A stretch of DNA of 11,910 bases from Clostridiales bacterium. GTDB lineage: Bacteria > Bacillota > Clostridia > Christensenellales > Aristaeellaceae. Below, piece by piece: positions 6,064 through 11,816 of the stretch. The notes under the pieces were generated by a model. The model worked only from the letters and a program-made list of their open reading frames with translations, made no database searches and was not told the DNA's origin. Within the stretch, counting starts at the first letter, position 1. Every line of letters starts with the position of its first letter. The stretch covers positions 1-11,910 of the forward strand of contig SFGO01000080.1 of assembly GCA_004556545.1 (NCBI GenBank), in the 5' to 3' direction. Position numbers and translations under genes: made by a program.

Positions 6064-7323
6064 TGTTCTGGTGAACAGTCCCGCATTGTCCCGGCTGACC
6101 TTCTCCACGTTGCCTACCTCCCGGTGGACATAGGTGTTCATGGTCATGGTAATCTTGGAATGACCGGCGATGCTCTGCAGAGTCTTGATGTCCACGCGAC
6201 CTGTGGCCTGCAGCTGGGTCAGGAAGGTGTGGCGCAGCACATGGGGCGTCACACCCTTGGGAATATCGACTTTCTTGCAGATGCGTGCCCAGGTGTTGCG
6301 GAAGGAACGCTCGCTCAGGGCTTCCTCCCCATCCACCACGTAGTTGGTTGGACTTGCATCCGCCGGCCTGTTCGCCAGCAGGATTTTCTCCAGCTCCGGC
6401 AGCATGGGCACCTCGCGGAGACCCGCCTGGGACTTGGTGGCCTTTTCGACCGGGCGGTTGTTGATGAAGGTGATCTGCCTGCGGATATGGATCAGCTTGC
6501 GCTCGAAGTCGATGTCCTCCCAGCGAAGGCCCAGCATTTCGCCGCGCCTGACACCCGTGTAGAGCAGGATCGACAGCAGAAGCAAGTCCTTTCCTTCCAG
6601 CAGATGAAGATTTGCTTCAATTCCGGCAGCTTCTTCCCTGGAAATGGGCAGACGCTCCTTTTTCTTCTTGCTCATGGTCAGGCGAATGCTCTTGGCAGGG
6701 TTCTTTTCCAGCAGACCGTCCTCAATGGCGGAATTGAAGATGCCGTACAGCAGCGTCCGCCAGTGCCGGCAGGTGGAATTGGAATACGCTGCCCGCTCAT
6801 CGTAGAAGCCCTGCACATCCTTGGTGGTGATGTCCTTCAGCCGCTTCCCCCTGAAGTAGGGAATCACATGCTTATGCAGGTTCATCTCGTAGTCGATTTT
6901 TGTGCCTCCACCCAGTCGCTTGGCCTCGAAGGTGTCCCACCATTCCTGGGCATAATCCTCAAACAGCGGGCTTGCCGGATTGGCATCTGCCTGACCGTCG
7001 GACACGCCCTCCAGCATCCGCATCTTCTCATGGAAGGCCTGACACATCTGCGGAATGGTTCTGCCCTGCACCCAGATGTTCCCGAACTCGGTCGGGATAC
7101 AGCACCGCTTCATCTTCGGATCTATCGTTGTCATCGTTGATTCTTCGGCGTTCGGGGGATCCGGTATGGGGTTGTCAAGGTGCACCTGACCGAGGGCCCC
7201 GGCGACAGCGGACTGTATGATCTGCTGAAGCTGTTCATCCCCGGTCAGCTTTTTGTATTCGTCAAAAGAGGTGACTTTCCCTGTTTCGGGCATCATGTTT
7301 GTCTTTTTGATTGCCTGGGTCAT
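6061..7323 (-). CDS. int: Tyrosine recombinase (phage-type integrase) of the mobile element
   Basis: A 420-residue integrase that should insert and excise the element by strand exchange through a 3'-phosphotyrosine. Catalytic residues are readable: Arg259 in TGVRRGE, Lys297 in TKSQAG, His361 and Arg364 in HVLRHTF, His388 in AGHSK, and the nucleophile Tyr398 in NTYVH. A SAM-like core-binding domain spans roughly 119-205, and an N-terminal extension of over 110 residues probably includes the arm-binding part. The ATG at 7323 is preferred because AAGGAG lies 4 bases upstream; a further in-frame ATG at 7350 has no ribosome binding site. The start overlaps a 45-codon ORF, suggesting coupled translation. 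The gene is intact and its 3' end faces rpsI, a usual layout for site-specific elements. Confidence 0.94.
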   Translation of the reverse strand: MTQAIKKTNMMPETGKVTSFDEYKKLTGDEQLQQIIQSAVAGALGQVHLDNPIPDPPNAEESTMTTIDPKMKRCCIPTEFGNIWVQGRTIPQMCQAFHEKMRMLEGVSDGQADANPASPLFEDYAQEWWDTFEAKRLGGGTKIDYEMNLHKHVIPYFRGKRLKDITTKDVQGFYDERAAYSNSTCRHWRTLLYGIFNSAIEDGLLEKNPAKSIRLTMSKKKKERLPISREEAAGIEANLHLLEGKDLLLLSILLYTGVRRGEMLGLRWEDIDFERKLIHIRRQITFINNRPVEKATKSQAGLREVPMLPELEKILLANRPADASPTNYVVDGEEALSERSFRNTWARICKKVDIPKGVTPHVLRHTFLTQLQATGRVDIKTLQSIAGHSKITMTMNTYVHREVGNVEKVSRDNAGLFTRT

Positions 7324-7399
7324 AGAACTCCTTATCTGCAGGCCGGTCATAGGCCGTAACGTATTTCCGTTTGATCTTGTTGATTCTCATATGATTCAT
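7262..7399 (-). CDS. Small basic 45-residue ORF overlapping the integrase start
   Basis: The product starts MNHMRINKIKRKYVTAYDR and ends RESHLF. It has a good ribosome binding site (AAAGGA, about 8-9 bases before ATG 7399), and its last 62 bases overlap the integrase gene in another frame. It is strongly basic at the N-terminus and very hydrophilic. Small basic proteins beside integrases are often excisionases, but I see no clear winged-helix or MerR-like motif. The KRKYVTAYDRPADKE segment faintly recalls the N-terminus of serine recombinases (YxRVS) without the catalytic serine, so a remnant is an alternative. A third possibility is a leader peptide that couples translation into int. Function is not assigned. 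Confidence 0.5.
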   Translation of the reverse strand: MNHMRINKIKRKYVTAYDRPADKEFYDPGNQKDKHDARNRESHLF

Positions 7400-7442
7400 T
7401 CTGAATTTCCTTTCTTTCTGACCCTATTGAGGGCAGATTTTC

Positions 7443-7471
7443 GGACGGGTGGACACGGCATCCACCCGCCC
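7443..7471. repeat. Inverted repeat between the relaxase and small-ORF genes
   Basis: CGGGTGGA (7446-7453) pairs perfectly with TCCACCCG (7461-7468) around CACGGCA, and the stem extends by two pairs past one mismatch. There is no T-run on the minus strand, so it is a weak terminator at best. It may be an RNA-processing or attenuation element that separates relaxase expression from integrase expression. Confidence 0.55.
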
Positions 7472-7531
7472 GTATGTCGTTGCCTATACGCCTTGTTTTG
7501 TCCGGGCTTCAGCGTTCCAAAAGGGTAAGAC

Positions 7532-8518
7532 TCACCTGTCCATTTTGTGTTGCTTGCTGGTCTGACGGGTATATTGCGCAAGAACCTCCGGCGGAATAGC
7601 AGCCAGCTGTTTCTCGTACCGCTGACACTTCTGCTCCATCTGATGGATGGCGGTTCTGCTATCCATATCATGCCGATTGCGCTGCCTGCGCTCGTCCTCC
7701 AGAATGCAGTTTTCCTTCTTCAACTGCTCGTTCTCCGCAATGATGGTCGTGAAAGCTTCCTGATACTGCGCCAGCTGCGTTTTCATTTTGCCGAAGCGAA
7801 CCAGCAAATCTCTGACCAGCGGAACAAGCTGCTCCAGTCGCCCTTTGCTGTTCAGGAGATTCGCACCATTTATCAGCGCTTCCACCTTGTCAGCCAGCTT
7901 TGTCATTTTCCGGATGTCCCTGGTGAAAGCCTTGAACTCCTGTACGTTCATATGTGTGCGGCCTGTCCTTGCGGCAGTTTCGCCCCGGCAAAGGTCAGGG
8001 TAGCGCTCCGCCATGTGTTCGTAGTACTGATCCTGCCACTGAACCAGCTTCTTCCGGTTGCCGATGATATCCTTGGCACTGAGCCGCTTGTCCTCCGTCA
8101 GGGGCACAAAAACCACATGCATGTGGGGCGTGCCCTCATCCATATGTACAACAGCGGACACGATGGTTCCCGGATGCTGGTACTTCTTCAGAAATTCCAG
8201 CGAGTGCGCGTAGTAGGCACGGATTTCATCCTGTGATTTGCCATCGAAGTAGCCGGTGCTGACGGTGAAAAGCACCTCGACCAGCCGAATGCTGTCCGAC
8301 CTGACGCGGCATCCGGCTTCCCTGATCTGCCTCTCCGCCTCAGCTCGATAGTGCTGTGGCGGATGAATCAGGTTGTAGTTCAGCGGACTGCGGCTGTGGT
8401 CGATGTCGGGATTGCTGGCGTATGTCTCCTTGGTGCGTTCGTTGTGCCCCTCGATGCGGCTGATCTCCGGGCCCTTGTACTTAGCGAAGCGCATGATGGC
8501 GTAGTTTGGTGTATTCAT
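7532..8518 (-). CDS. MobV-family relaxase (Pre/Mob)
   Basis: A 328-residue relaxase that should nick oriT, remain attached to the cut strand and lead it into a recipient through a helper element's conjugation channel. The MobV motifs are present in order: HNER (25-28), whose His25 aligns with the catalytic histidine of pMV158 MobM; LNYNL (46-50); and HMDEGTPHMH (125-134), the metal-binding HxDExxPHxH signature. The last third is charged and heptad-like, a probable coiled coil, as in MobM. The ATG at 8518 is chosen for AAAGGAG six bases upstream; an in-frame extension to 8560 is less likely. The gene lies 48 bases after the DUF3987 gene, so one transcript is probable. The palindrome TTTGTCGACAAA lies just upstream. 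No type IV secretion genes are visible, so the element is mobilizable, not self-transmissible, as far as seen. Confidence 0.95.
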   Translation of the reverse strand: MNTPNYAIMRFAKYKGPEISRIEGHNERTKETYASNPDIDHSRSPLNYNLIHPPQHYRAEAERQIREAGCRVRSDSIRLVEVLFTVSTGYFDGKSQDEIRAYYAHSLEFLKKYQHPGTIVSAVVHMDEGTPHMHVVFVPLTEDKRLSAKDIIGNRKKLVQWQDQYYEHMAERYPDLCRGETAARTGRTHMNVQEFKAFTRDIRKMTKLADKVEALINGANLLNSKGRLEQLVPLVRDLLVRFGKMKTQLAQYQEAFTTIIAENEQLKKENCILEDERRQRNRHDMDSRTAIHQMEQKCQRYEKQLAAIPPEVLAQYTRQTSKQHKMDR

Positions 8519-8528
8519 GATTCTCTCC

Positions 8529-8540
8529 TTTGTCGACAAA
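8529..8540. promoter_or_regulatory. 12-bp palindrome upstream of the relaxase start
   Basis: TTTGTCGACAAA is perfectly self-complementary and lies 11 bases before the relaxase start codon, ending at the ribosome binding site. It could be an operator, or an RNA fold that hides the Shine-Dalgarno. In pMV158 the origin overlaps the mob promoter, but this site lacks the MobV nick consensus. Confidence 0.4.
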
Positions 8541-8566
8541 AGGACAGTGCCTTCTATCAATGCTAT

Positions 8567-10108
8567 TTACGCTGAAAAGTACCGGAGGGGTTGTTCTTCC
8601 TCCAGTACCCTGGGGTTAACATGGACGGTGCCGACAGACGGCCGGCCCATGCCGATATAGGTCGGGAGATCTACCCAGATGTAGCCATGCCGCTCCAACA
8701 GCTCCAGGACGGGTTCCATATCCTTCGCGTCGCGGAAGAAACGTCCTCGGCACTTCTGGTACAGGTCGGAGCGGCAAATTTCCGTTACGCCGAGCTTGCG
8801 GAGCTTCGCGACCACATGCATGGCCTTCTCGACGGTTTCATCTGCGCCCAGCACGGAATAGGCGTACAGTGCATGGCGGAAGGCATAGCTGCCGATTTGA
8901 ATGGCATTGTCGATGATCGGTTCCCCGATGTCACCCGCCTTGTCGGCGGCTACATGCAGCAGCCCGGCTATCCGCAGCACCAGACCAATGTATTTGCTGC
9001 CCCACTCCCGCATGTCACGGTGTTCCTTGCGAAGATAGACTCCCACATCATGGCAGAGTTCGTCCATCCTGCCAACTGCCTCGGTGGCGAGATGCAGCGT
9101 AACAGAATCACCCTCCGACCTTTCCAGCAGCCTGCAAATCAGATCATCGTAATCATCCTGTACGGTCGGCGGAATCGGCTCAGACCGGAACGACCTGGGC
9201 ATGGAAGAACCAGAAACGTTGATATACAGCAGCCGGGCCAGAAAGCCCCTGCCGTCCAGCATGCTGTTCTGCATGATTTCACTCAGGACGCTGGGCTGTG
9301 CGCTGATGATCATAGACAAGGTTGGATGCCTGATGTAGTCAGGCTCACGGTTGATGCGATCCACACGAATGGTGTCCCCGCAGATGCCTTTCAGCCAGAC
9401 ATCCAGATTGGGTTTCTTGGTGTAACGCCCAACGATGTTGTCGAAGGCACCGCCCTCGGCGGAGATGAGCGCCATGCGCCCGCCATTGTCCTTTAGCAGC
9501 CTGACCATGGATTCGCTGGTGCAATCGTCCGTGAAGATTTGCAACGGTCTGATATCCGGCAGGTCAGCGAGGTTATCCTGGGCGTGCTGCAGCTCCAGCT
9601 CGGTCATCTTGTCGTATTTTGATTCCAGCACCTTGGTCAGCCGGTTGATGTCACGCTGCAGGGACTCACGTTCCTGCCTGTTCCGGCGCATCGCCGCTTG
9701 ATGCTGCTCGTTATATTGCTGCTCATAATCCTCAATGGCGGCAGTCATGGCGTGAATCACAGCCGATTTACGGGAACCCGGCGGAGCAACCAGAAACACA
9801 TACAGGCTGGTCTGCTCGTAATGCCCGATGTTGCCCTCAACTCTGACTGTGCCCTGCAGGCATGTAGCCAGCACGCCGAGAGCAACCCCGGCAGCCATAT
9901 CCACCGGTGTCTGGGTGTGGACAGCCACCGCCTCCACATAGGCGCGCAGCTTCAGTGGCAGGCATTCCACCGGAAAGGATGGCAGGGAATCCGCGCTGGG
10001 CTTCAGCGGCACAAAGGGAAGAAAAGGCCCGGCAGAGGGTGCTGCACGCATATCGGCAGCGACGTTTTCAGGGTTGTTAGGGTTTTCAGTAGGCGTTATG
10101 GTTTTCAT
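8567..10108 (-). CDS. DUF3987 P-loop protein (putative helicase- or primase-associated ATPase)
   Basis: A 513-residue protein matching the DUF3987/YfjI-like family common on phages, IMEs and islands. After a Pro-rich N-terminus comes a helical region (about 46-85) and a Walker A-like loop VAPPGSRKS (107-115), where Arg113 replaces the usual Gly before Lys114. A charged coiled coil spans about 125-180, followed by FTDDCTSES (192-200), SAEGG (216-220), a WLKGICGD segment near 238-245, LSMIISAQP near 264-272 and an RGFLARLLY block near 287-295. The C-terminal 120 residues look like a small winged-helix domain. The family is thought to act in element replication, but its biochemistry is not settled. 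AGGAGG stands just before ATG 10108. It is the first gene of the minus-strand operon. No primase (TOPRIM or AEP) catalytic motif is seen. Confidence 0.85.
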   Translation of the reverse strand: MKTITPTENPNNPENVAADMRAAPSAGPFLPFVPLKPSADSLPSFPVECLPLKLRAYVEAVAVHTQTPVDMAAGVALGVLATCLQGTVRVEGNIGHYEQTSLYVFLVAPPGSRKSAVIHAMTAAIEDYEQQYNEQHQAAMRRNRQERESLQRDINRLTKVLESKYDKMTELELQHAQDNLADLPDIRPLQIFTDDCTSESMVRLLKDNGGRMALISAEGGAFDNIVGRYTKKPNLDVWLKGICGDTIRVDRINREPDYIRHPTLSMIISAQPSVLSEIMQNSMLDGRGFLARLLYINVSGSSMPRSFRSEPIPPTVQDDYDDLICRLLERSEGDSVTLHLATEAVGRMDELCHDVGVYLRKEHRDMREWGSKYIGLVLRIAGLLHVAADKAGDIGEPIIDNAIQIGSYAFRHALYAYSVLGADETVEKAMHVVAKLRKLGVTEICRSDLYQKCRGRFFRDAKDMEPVLELLERHGYIWVDLPTYIGMGRPSVGTVHVNPRVLEEEQPLRYFSA

Positions 10109-10402
10109 ATATCCTCCTAAAGTGGTTGTTACTGTGGAAAAAAGGGCGGACTTCCTCCTTGGACATGGTGTTGGTTGGCCTGACCTTTGCCTGTTTCCCG
10201 GGTAGAAACCTTTTGTGGCTCACACCCGGTCCCCTGTGGGGCGCTCGTTCCCGGCGGCAAGGTGCTTCGTGAAGTATTTTCCGGTGTCCGGGAGGTCTTC
10301 GCGGTGTGTTTCAGGCAAAGGCATCAGCCGAAGTTGTCAAGGTGCTGTCTGATAGCGGGGGCACCGCATATCGTCAGGTCTACTTTATCGCAGAATAAAG
10401 AG

Positions 10403-10440
10403 AACCCCCGTCTTTCGTGCAAAGATGAAAGACAGGGGTT
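10403..10440 (-). terminator. Long hairpin, possible minus-strand terminator or attenuator
   Basis: AACCCCCGTCTTTC (10403-10416) pairs at 13 of 14 positions with GAAAGACAGGGGTT (10427-10440) around a 10-base loop. Reading the minus strand, the stem is followed by CTCTTTATTC, a moderate T-rich tail; on the plus strand the tail is poor. It lies in the leader ahead of the DUF3987-relaxase-integrase operon, so it could attenuate that operon or block readthrough into it. Confidence 0.5.
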
Positions 10441-10520
10441 TCTGGCAGCATGAATCTTTCAAATATGAAAGGGAAGACGATGCTCTCCGTTGATGTTGTT
10501 GAAAAATGCTTCGTGTTCGC

Positions 10521-10549
10521 TTGTGCATGAGAATATAGTTTCGTATAAT
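10521..10549 (+). promoter_or_regulatory. Promoter of the XRE regulator gene
   Basis: TTGTGC (10521-10526), a 17-base spacer and the perfect -10 TATAAT (10544-10549). Transcription would start near 10556, about 20 bases before the coding start. The short leader and proximity to the divergent operon suit an autoregulated regulator. Confidence 0.82.
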
Positions 10550-10576
10550 GGTAGTTGAAAAGGGCTGAATGGGGTG

Positions 10577-11410
10577 ATGCGCGTGAACGAGTATTTGCCG
10601 GGCACCATTGGGGAACGTATCAAAGACCTGCTTTCCGAGAAGAAAATGAGTCATGCGAAGTTGGCGAAAGCCATTCACATTTCAGAGGCAACGATGAGCC
10701 GATACATCAACGGAACCTCAGAGATTCCCTGCGATGTGCTGCTTGGCATCGCCCGGTTCTTCAACGTCACCACGGACTTTCTGCTGGGCGCAACCAACAT
10801 CCCCTACAAGACCAACTTTGACATCGACAAGCTGGGCCTGACGGAGGCTACCGCGAAGAAGCTGCTGTCCGGAGCGCTGAACATGGATGTGCTGAACAAG
10901 CTGCTCATCAACGAGGACTTCGCCATCCTCACCGAGCAGATTGCGCAATATGCGGACGAAACGAACCGCGGAAGCCTTGCGGTGATGAACAAGGTGCTCC
11001 AGGTTGCCGGTAACACGGTTACAAAACATGCAAAGACAACACCGGCAGATAAAGCGGTTGCAGCGCGTGTCATCCGTGACATCCGCAGCAACATGGTACC
11101 TCCGCAGCTTCCGGATACCGCCGCCATGGAATTGACCTGGTCGCGCATTCTGGCTTACCTTCGCGAGGGCGCGGAAACCAGAACCAGAGAAAACGTGAAG
11201 CTAACCTCCGCCATCATGGAGAAGATGGCAGAAACCCTGGAGGCACGAAAGGGCACCTTCGATTTGCACAGCATGACAATCAATGACATCGTTGGAGCAA
11301 TCACGGAAGTTGTTGTCGCTTCCGGCTATCCTGAGGATGAAAAGGAATCGCTGGAGAAAAGTCTGCAGACCATGTTCATGAACTTCATAAAGTCACAGAG
11401 CCGAAGATGA
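10577..11410 (+). CDS. XRE-family helix-turn-helix regulator with a long C-terminal domain
   Basis: A 277-residue DNA-binding protein. Residues 11-72 form a Cro/CI-type helix-turn-helix: IGERIKDLL, then SHAKLAKAIHISEATMSRYINGT with the recognition helix, then LLGIARFFNVTTDFLLG. The remaining 200 residues are helical and hydrophilic and match no domain I recognise; they may dimerise or sense a signal. It is divergent from the integrase-relaxase operon, the usual place for a repressor of element transfer. The start is ambiguous: GTG 10574, ATG 10577 and GTG 10583 are in frame. ATG 10577 is used here, but GGGGTG at 10571-10576 would be best spaced for GTG 10583. No peptidase motif (HExxH) of the ImmA type is seen in it. 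Confidence 0.85.
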   Translation: MRVNEYLPGTIGERIKDLLSEKKMSHAKLAKAIHISEATMSRYINGTSEIPCDVLLGIARFFNVTTDFLLGATNIPYKTNFDIDKLGLTEATAKKLLSGALNMDVLNKLLINEDFAILTEQIAQYADETNRGSLAVMNKVLQVAGNTVTKHAKTTPADKAVAARVIRDIRSNMVPPQLPDTAAMELTWSRILAYLREGAETRTRENVKLTSAIMEKMAETLEARKGTFDLHSMTINDIVGAITEVVVASGYPEDEKESLEKSLQTMFMNFIKSQSRR

Positions 11411-11472
11411 ACGTTGGGAGCCGGGAGGACGGGTATACCTTTGCCCAAGCAACAGGCAGGGCATGCGCCCAT

Positions 11473-11520
11473 GCTGCAAAAACCACCCTGCCGTCAAACA
11501 GCAGGATGGTTTTCAGCAGC
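11473..11520. repeat. Long hairpin at the core of the first folded module; possible terminator
   Basis: AAAACCACCCTGC (11479-11491) pairs at 12 of 13 positions with GCAGGATGGTTTT (11501-11513) around the loop CGTCAAACA, and GCTGC/GCAGC (11473-11477, 11516-11520) extends the stem. The A-tract, GC stem and T-tract mean it could terminate transcription in either direction, including that of the XRE gene 63 bases upstream. It also lies at the centre of larger nested repeats. Confidence 0.7.
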
Positions 11521-11556
11521 GCGTCCGGTAGCCGTCCGCTGCCTGTTCCTTGCACG

Positions 11557-11581
11557 AAGGTATAACACACTAGACTTTGCA
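11557..11581 (-). other. Candidate oriT nick region for the MobV relaxase
   Basis: Read on the minus strand, 11572-11560 is TAGTGTGTTATAC, and the 16-base stretch 11572-11557 differs at one base from the pMV158 nick region as I recall it (nick TAGTGTG/TTA). The architecture also matches: 8-base arms AAAGTCTA and TATACCTT, complementary at 6 of 8 positions, flank GTGTGT. By analogy the minus strand would be cut between 11566 and 11565, and transfer would lead into the XRE gene and then the relaxase operon. The encoded relaxase is of the family that recognises this sequence. The position, about 3 kb from the relaxase gene, is unusual. The comparison sequence is from memory. Confidence 0.7.
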
Positions 11582-11684
11582 ATACCGGCCATCAAACGGC
11601 GGAGCCGTTCGCTGGCTACGCTCGGCGATTGCAAACAATCGCTTTCGCTAGTCCGGCAAGCCGGACCTCATGCAAAGTCGTGTG
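11566..11684. repeat. Cloverleaf-like module: outer inverted repeat enclosing three hairpins
   Basis: The outer arms CACAC-TA-GACTTTGCA (11566-11581) and TGCAAAGTCGTGTG (11671-11684) pair over 14 bases with a 2-base bulge. Inside are AACGGC/GCCGTT (11595-11609, 3-base loop), GCGATTG/CAATCGC (11625-11642, 4-base loop) and GTCCGGC/GCCGGAC (11651-11666, 2-base loop), all perfect. The left outer arm overlaps the proposed nick region, so the fold may mark it for relaxase or accessory proteins, or for single-strand termination of transfer. It is not a tRNA: it is too long, with no T-loop or anticodon pattern. Confidence 0.7.
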
Positions 11685-11724
11685 CCAACAGGGATGCTGC
11701 GCGCCCCTATTGGATGACCCAGCG

Positions 11725-11738
11725 TGGGCTGCAGCCCA
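11725..11738. repeat. Perfect 14-bp palindrome
   Basis: TGGGCTGCAGCCCA is fully self-complementary and lies between the cloverleaf-like module and the right-end gene fragment. It may bind a dimeric protein or form a small cruciform; no function is assigned. Confidence 0.55.
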
Positions 11739-11776
11739 TGAAAGGCAGCGCCCCACCATAATCTCGCTCTATAACA

Positions 11777-11806
11777 CCAAACATTATGAATAGGCATAAC
11801 GTGTGG
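11777..11806. repeat. Imperfect inverted repeat beyond the right-end gene fragment
   Basis: CCAAACATTATG (11777-11788) and CATAACGTGTGG (11795-11806) are complementary at 10 of 12 positions plus one G-T pair, with a 6-base spacer. It starts 11 bases past the stop codon of the minus-strand fragment at the window end and could be its weak terminator, though the following bases (TGTTATAG) are not a proper T-tract. It could also be an operator. Confidence 0.5.
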
Positions 11807-11816
11807 CAGGATATCT

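Larger units (their letters stand above)
10109..10576. other. 468-base divergent control region of the mobile element
   Basis: This lies between the divergent DUF3987 and XRE genes. It holds a 14-bp hairpin (10403-10440), a smaller hairpin CTTTC/GAAAG (10456-10471), an inverted repeat CCGGGT/ACCCGG (10198-10229) and the XRE promoter (10521-10549). A minus-strand promoter is less clear: TTCAAC and TATATT with 16 bases between them overlap the XRE promoter region. Short ORFs here have no good ribosome binding site or family resemblance. A replication origin for the circular form could also sit here, but no iterons are evident. Confidence 0.55.
11431..11806. other. Non-coding, heavily folded block containing the candidate oriT
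   Basis: Between the regulator and the right-end gene fragment there is no supported gene, but inverted repeats cover most of the stretch. An outer pair TATACCTT/AAGGTATA (11434-11441, 11557-11564) encloses AACAGGCAG/CTGCCTGTT (11451-11459, 11539-11547), which encloses an 18-base-arm hairpin (11473-11520). Next comes a second module of three hairpins framed by CACACTAGACTTTGCA and TGCAAAGTCGTGTG (11566-11684), then a 14-bp palindrome (11725-11738) and an imperfect inverted repeat (11777-11806). This density is typical of transfer origins. Confidence 0.65.

Noticed and set aside
5827..7140. 437-codon plus-strand ORF opposite the integrase
   Set aside because: It begins inside rpsI, runs through the terminator and is antisense to a gene with a full catalytic set.
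7395..7672. Minus-strand 91-codon frame between the relaxase and integrase genes
   Set aside because: It begins inside the relaxase gene in another frame with no ribosome binding site, and its product is composition-driven.
8591..9496. 301-codon plus-strand ORF opposite the DUF3987 gene
   Set aside because: It is antisense to a better-supported gene, has no ribosome binding site and no recognisable domain.
10187..10453. 88-codon plus-strand ORF in the divergent control region
   Set aside because: It starts with TTG without a ribosome binding site, runs through the long hairpin and has a Cys/Arg-rich product with no family resemblance.
11566..11684. tRNA or tmRNA-like gene suggested by the cloverleaf-like fold
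   Set aside because: There is no T-loop consensus, no CCA-type end and the wrong arm sizes; the left arm coincides with the MobV nick-like sequence.
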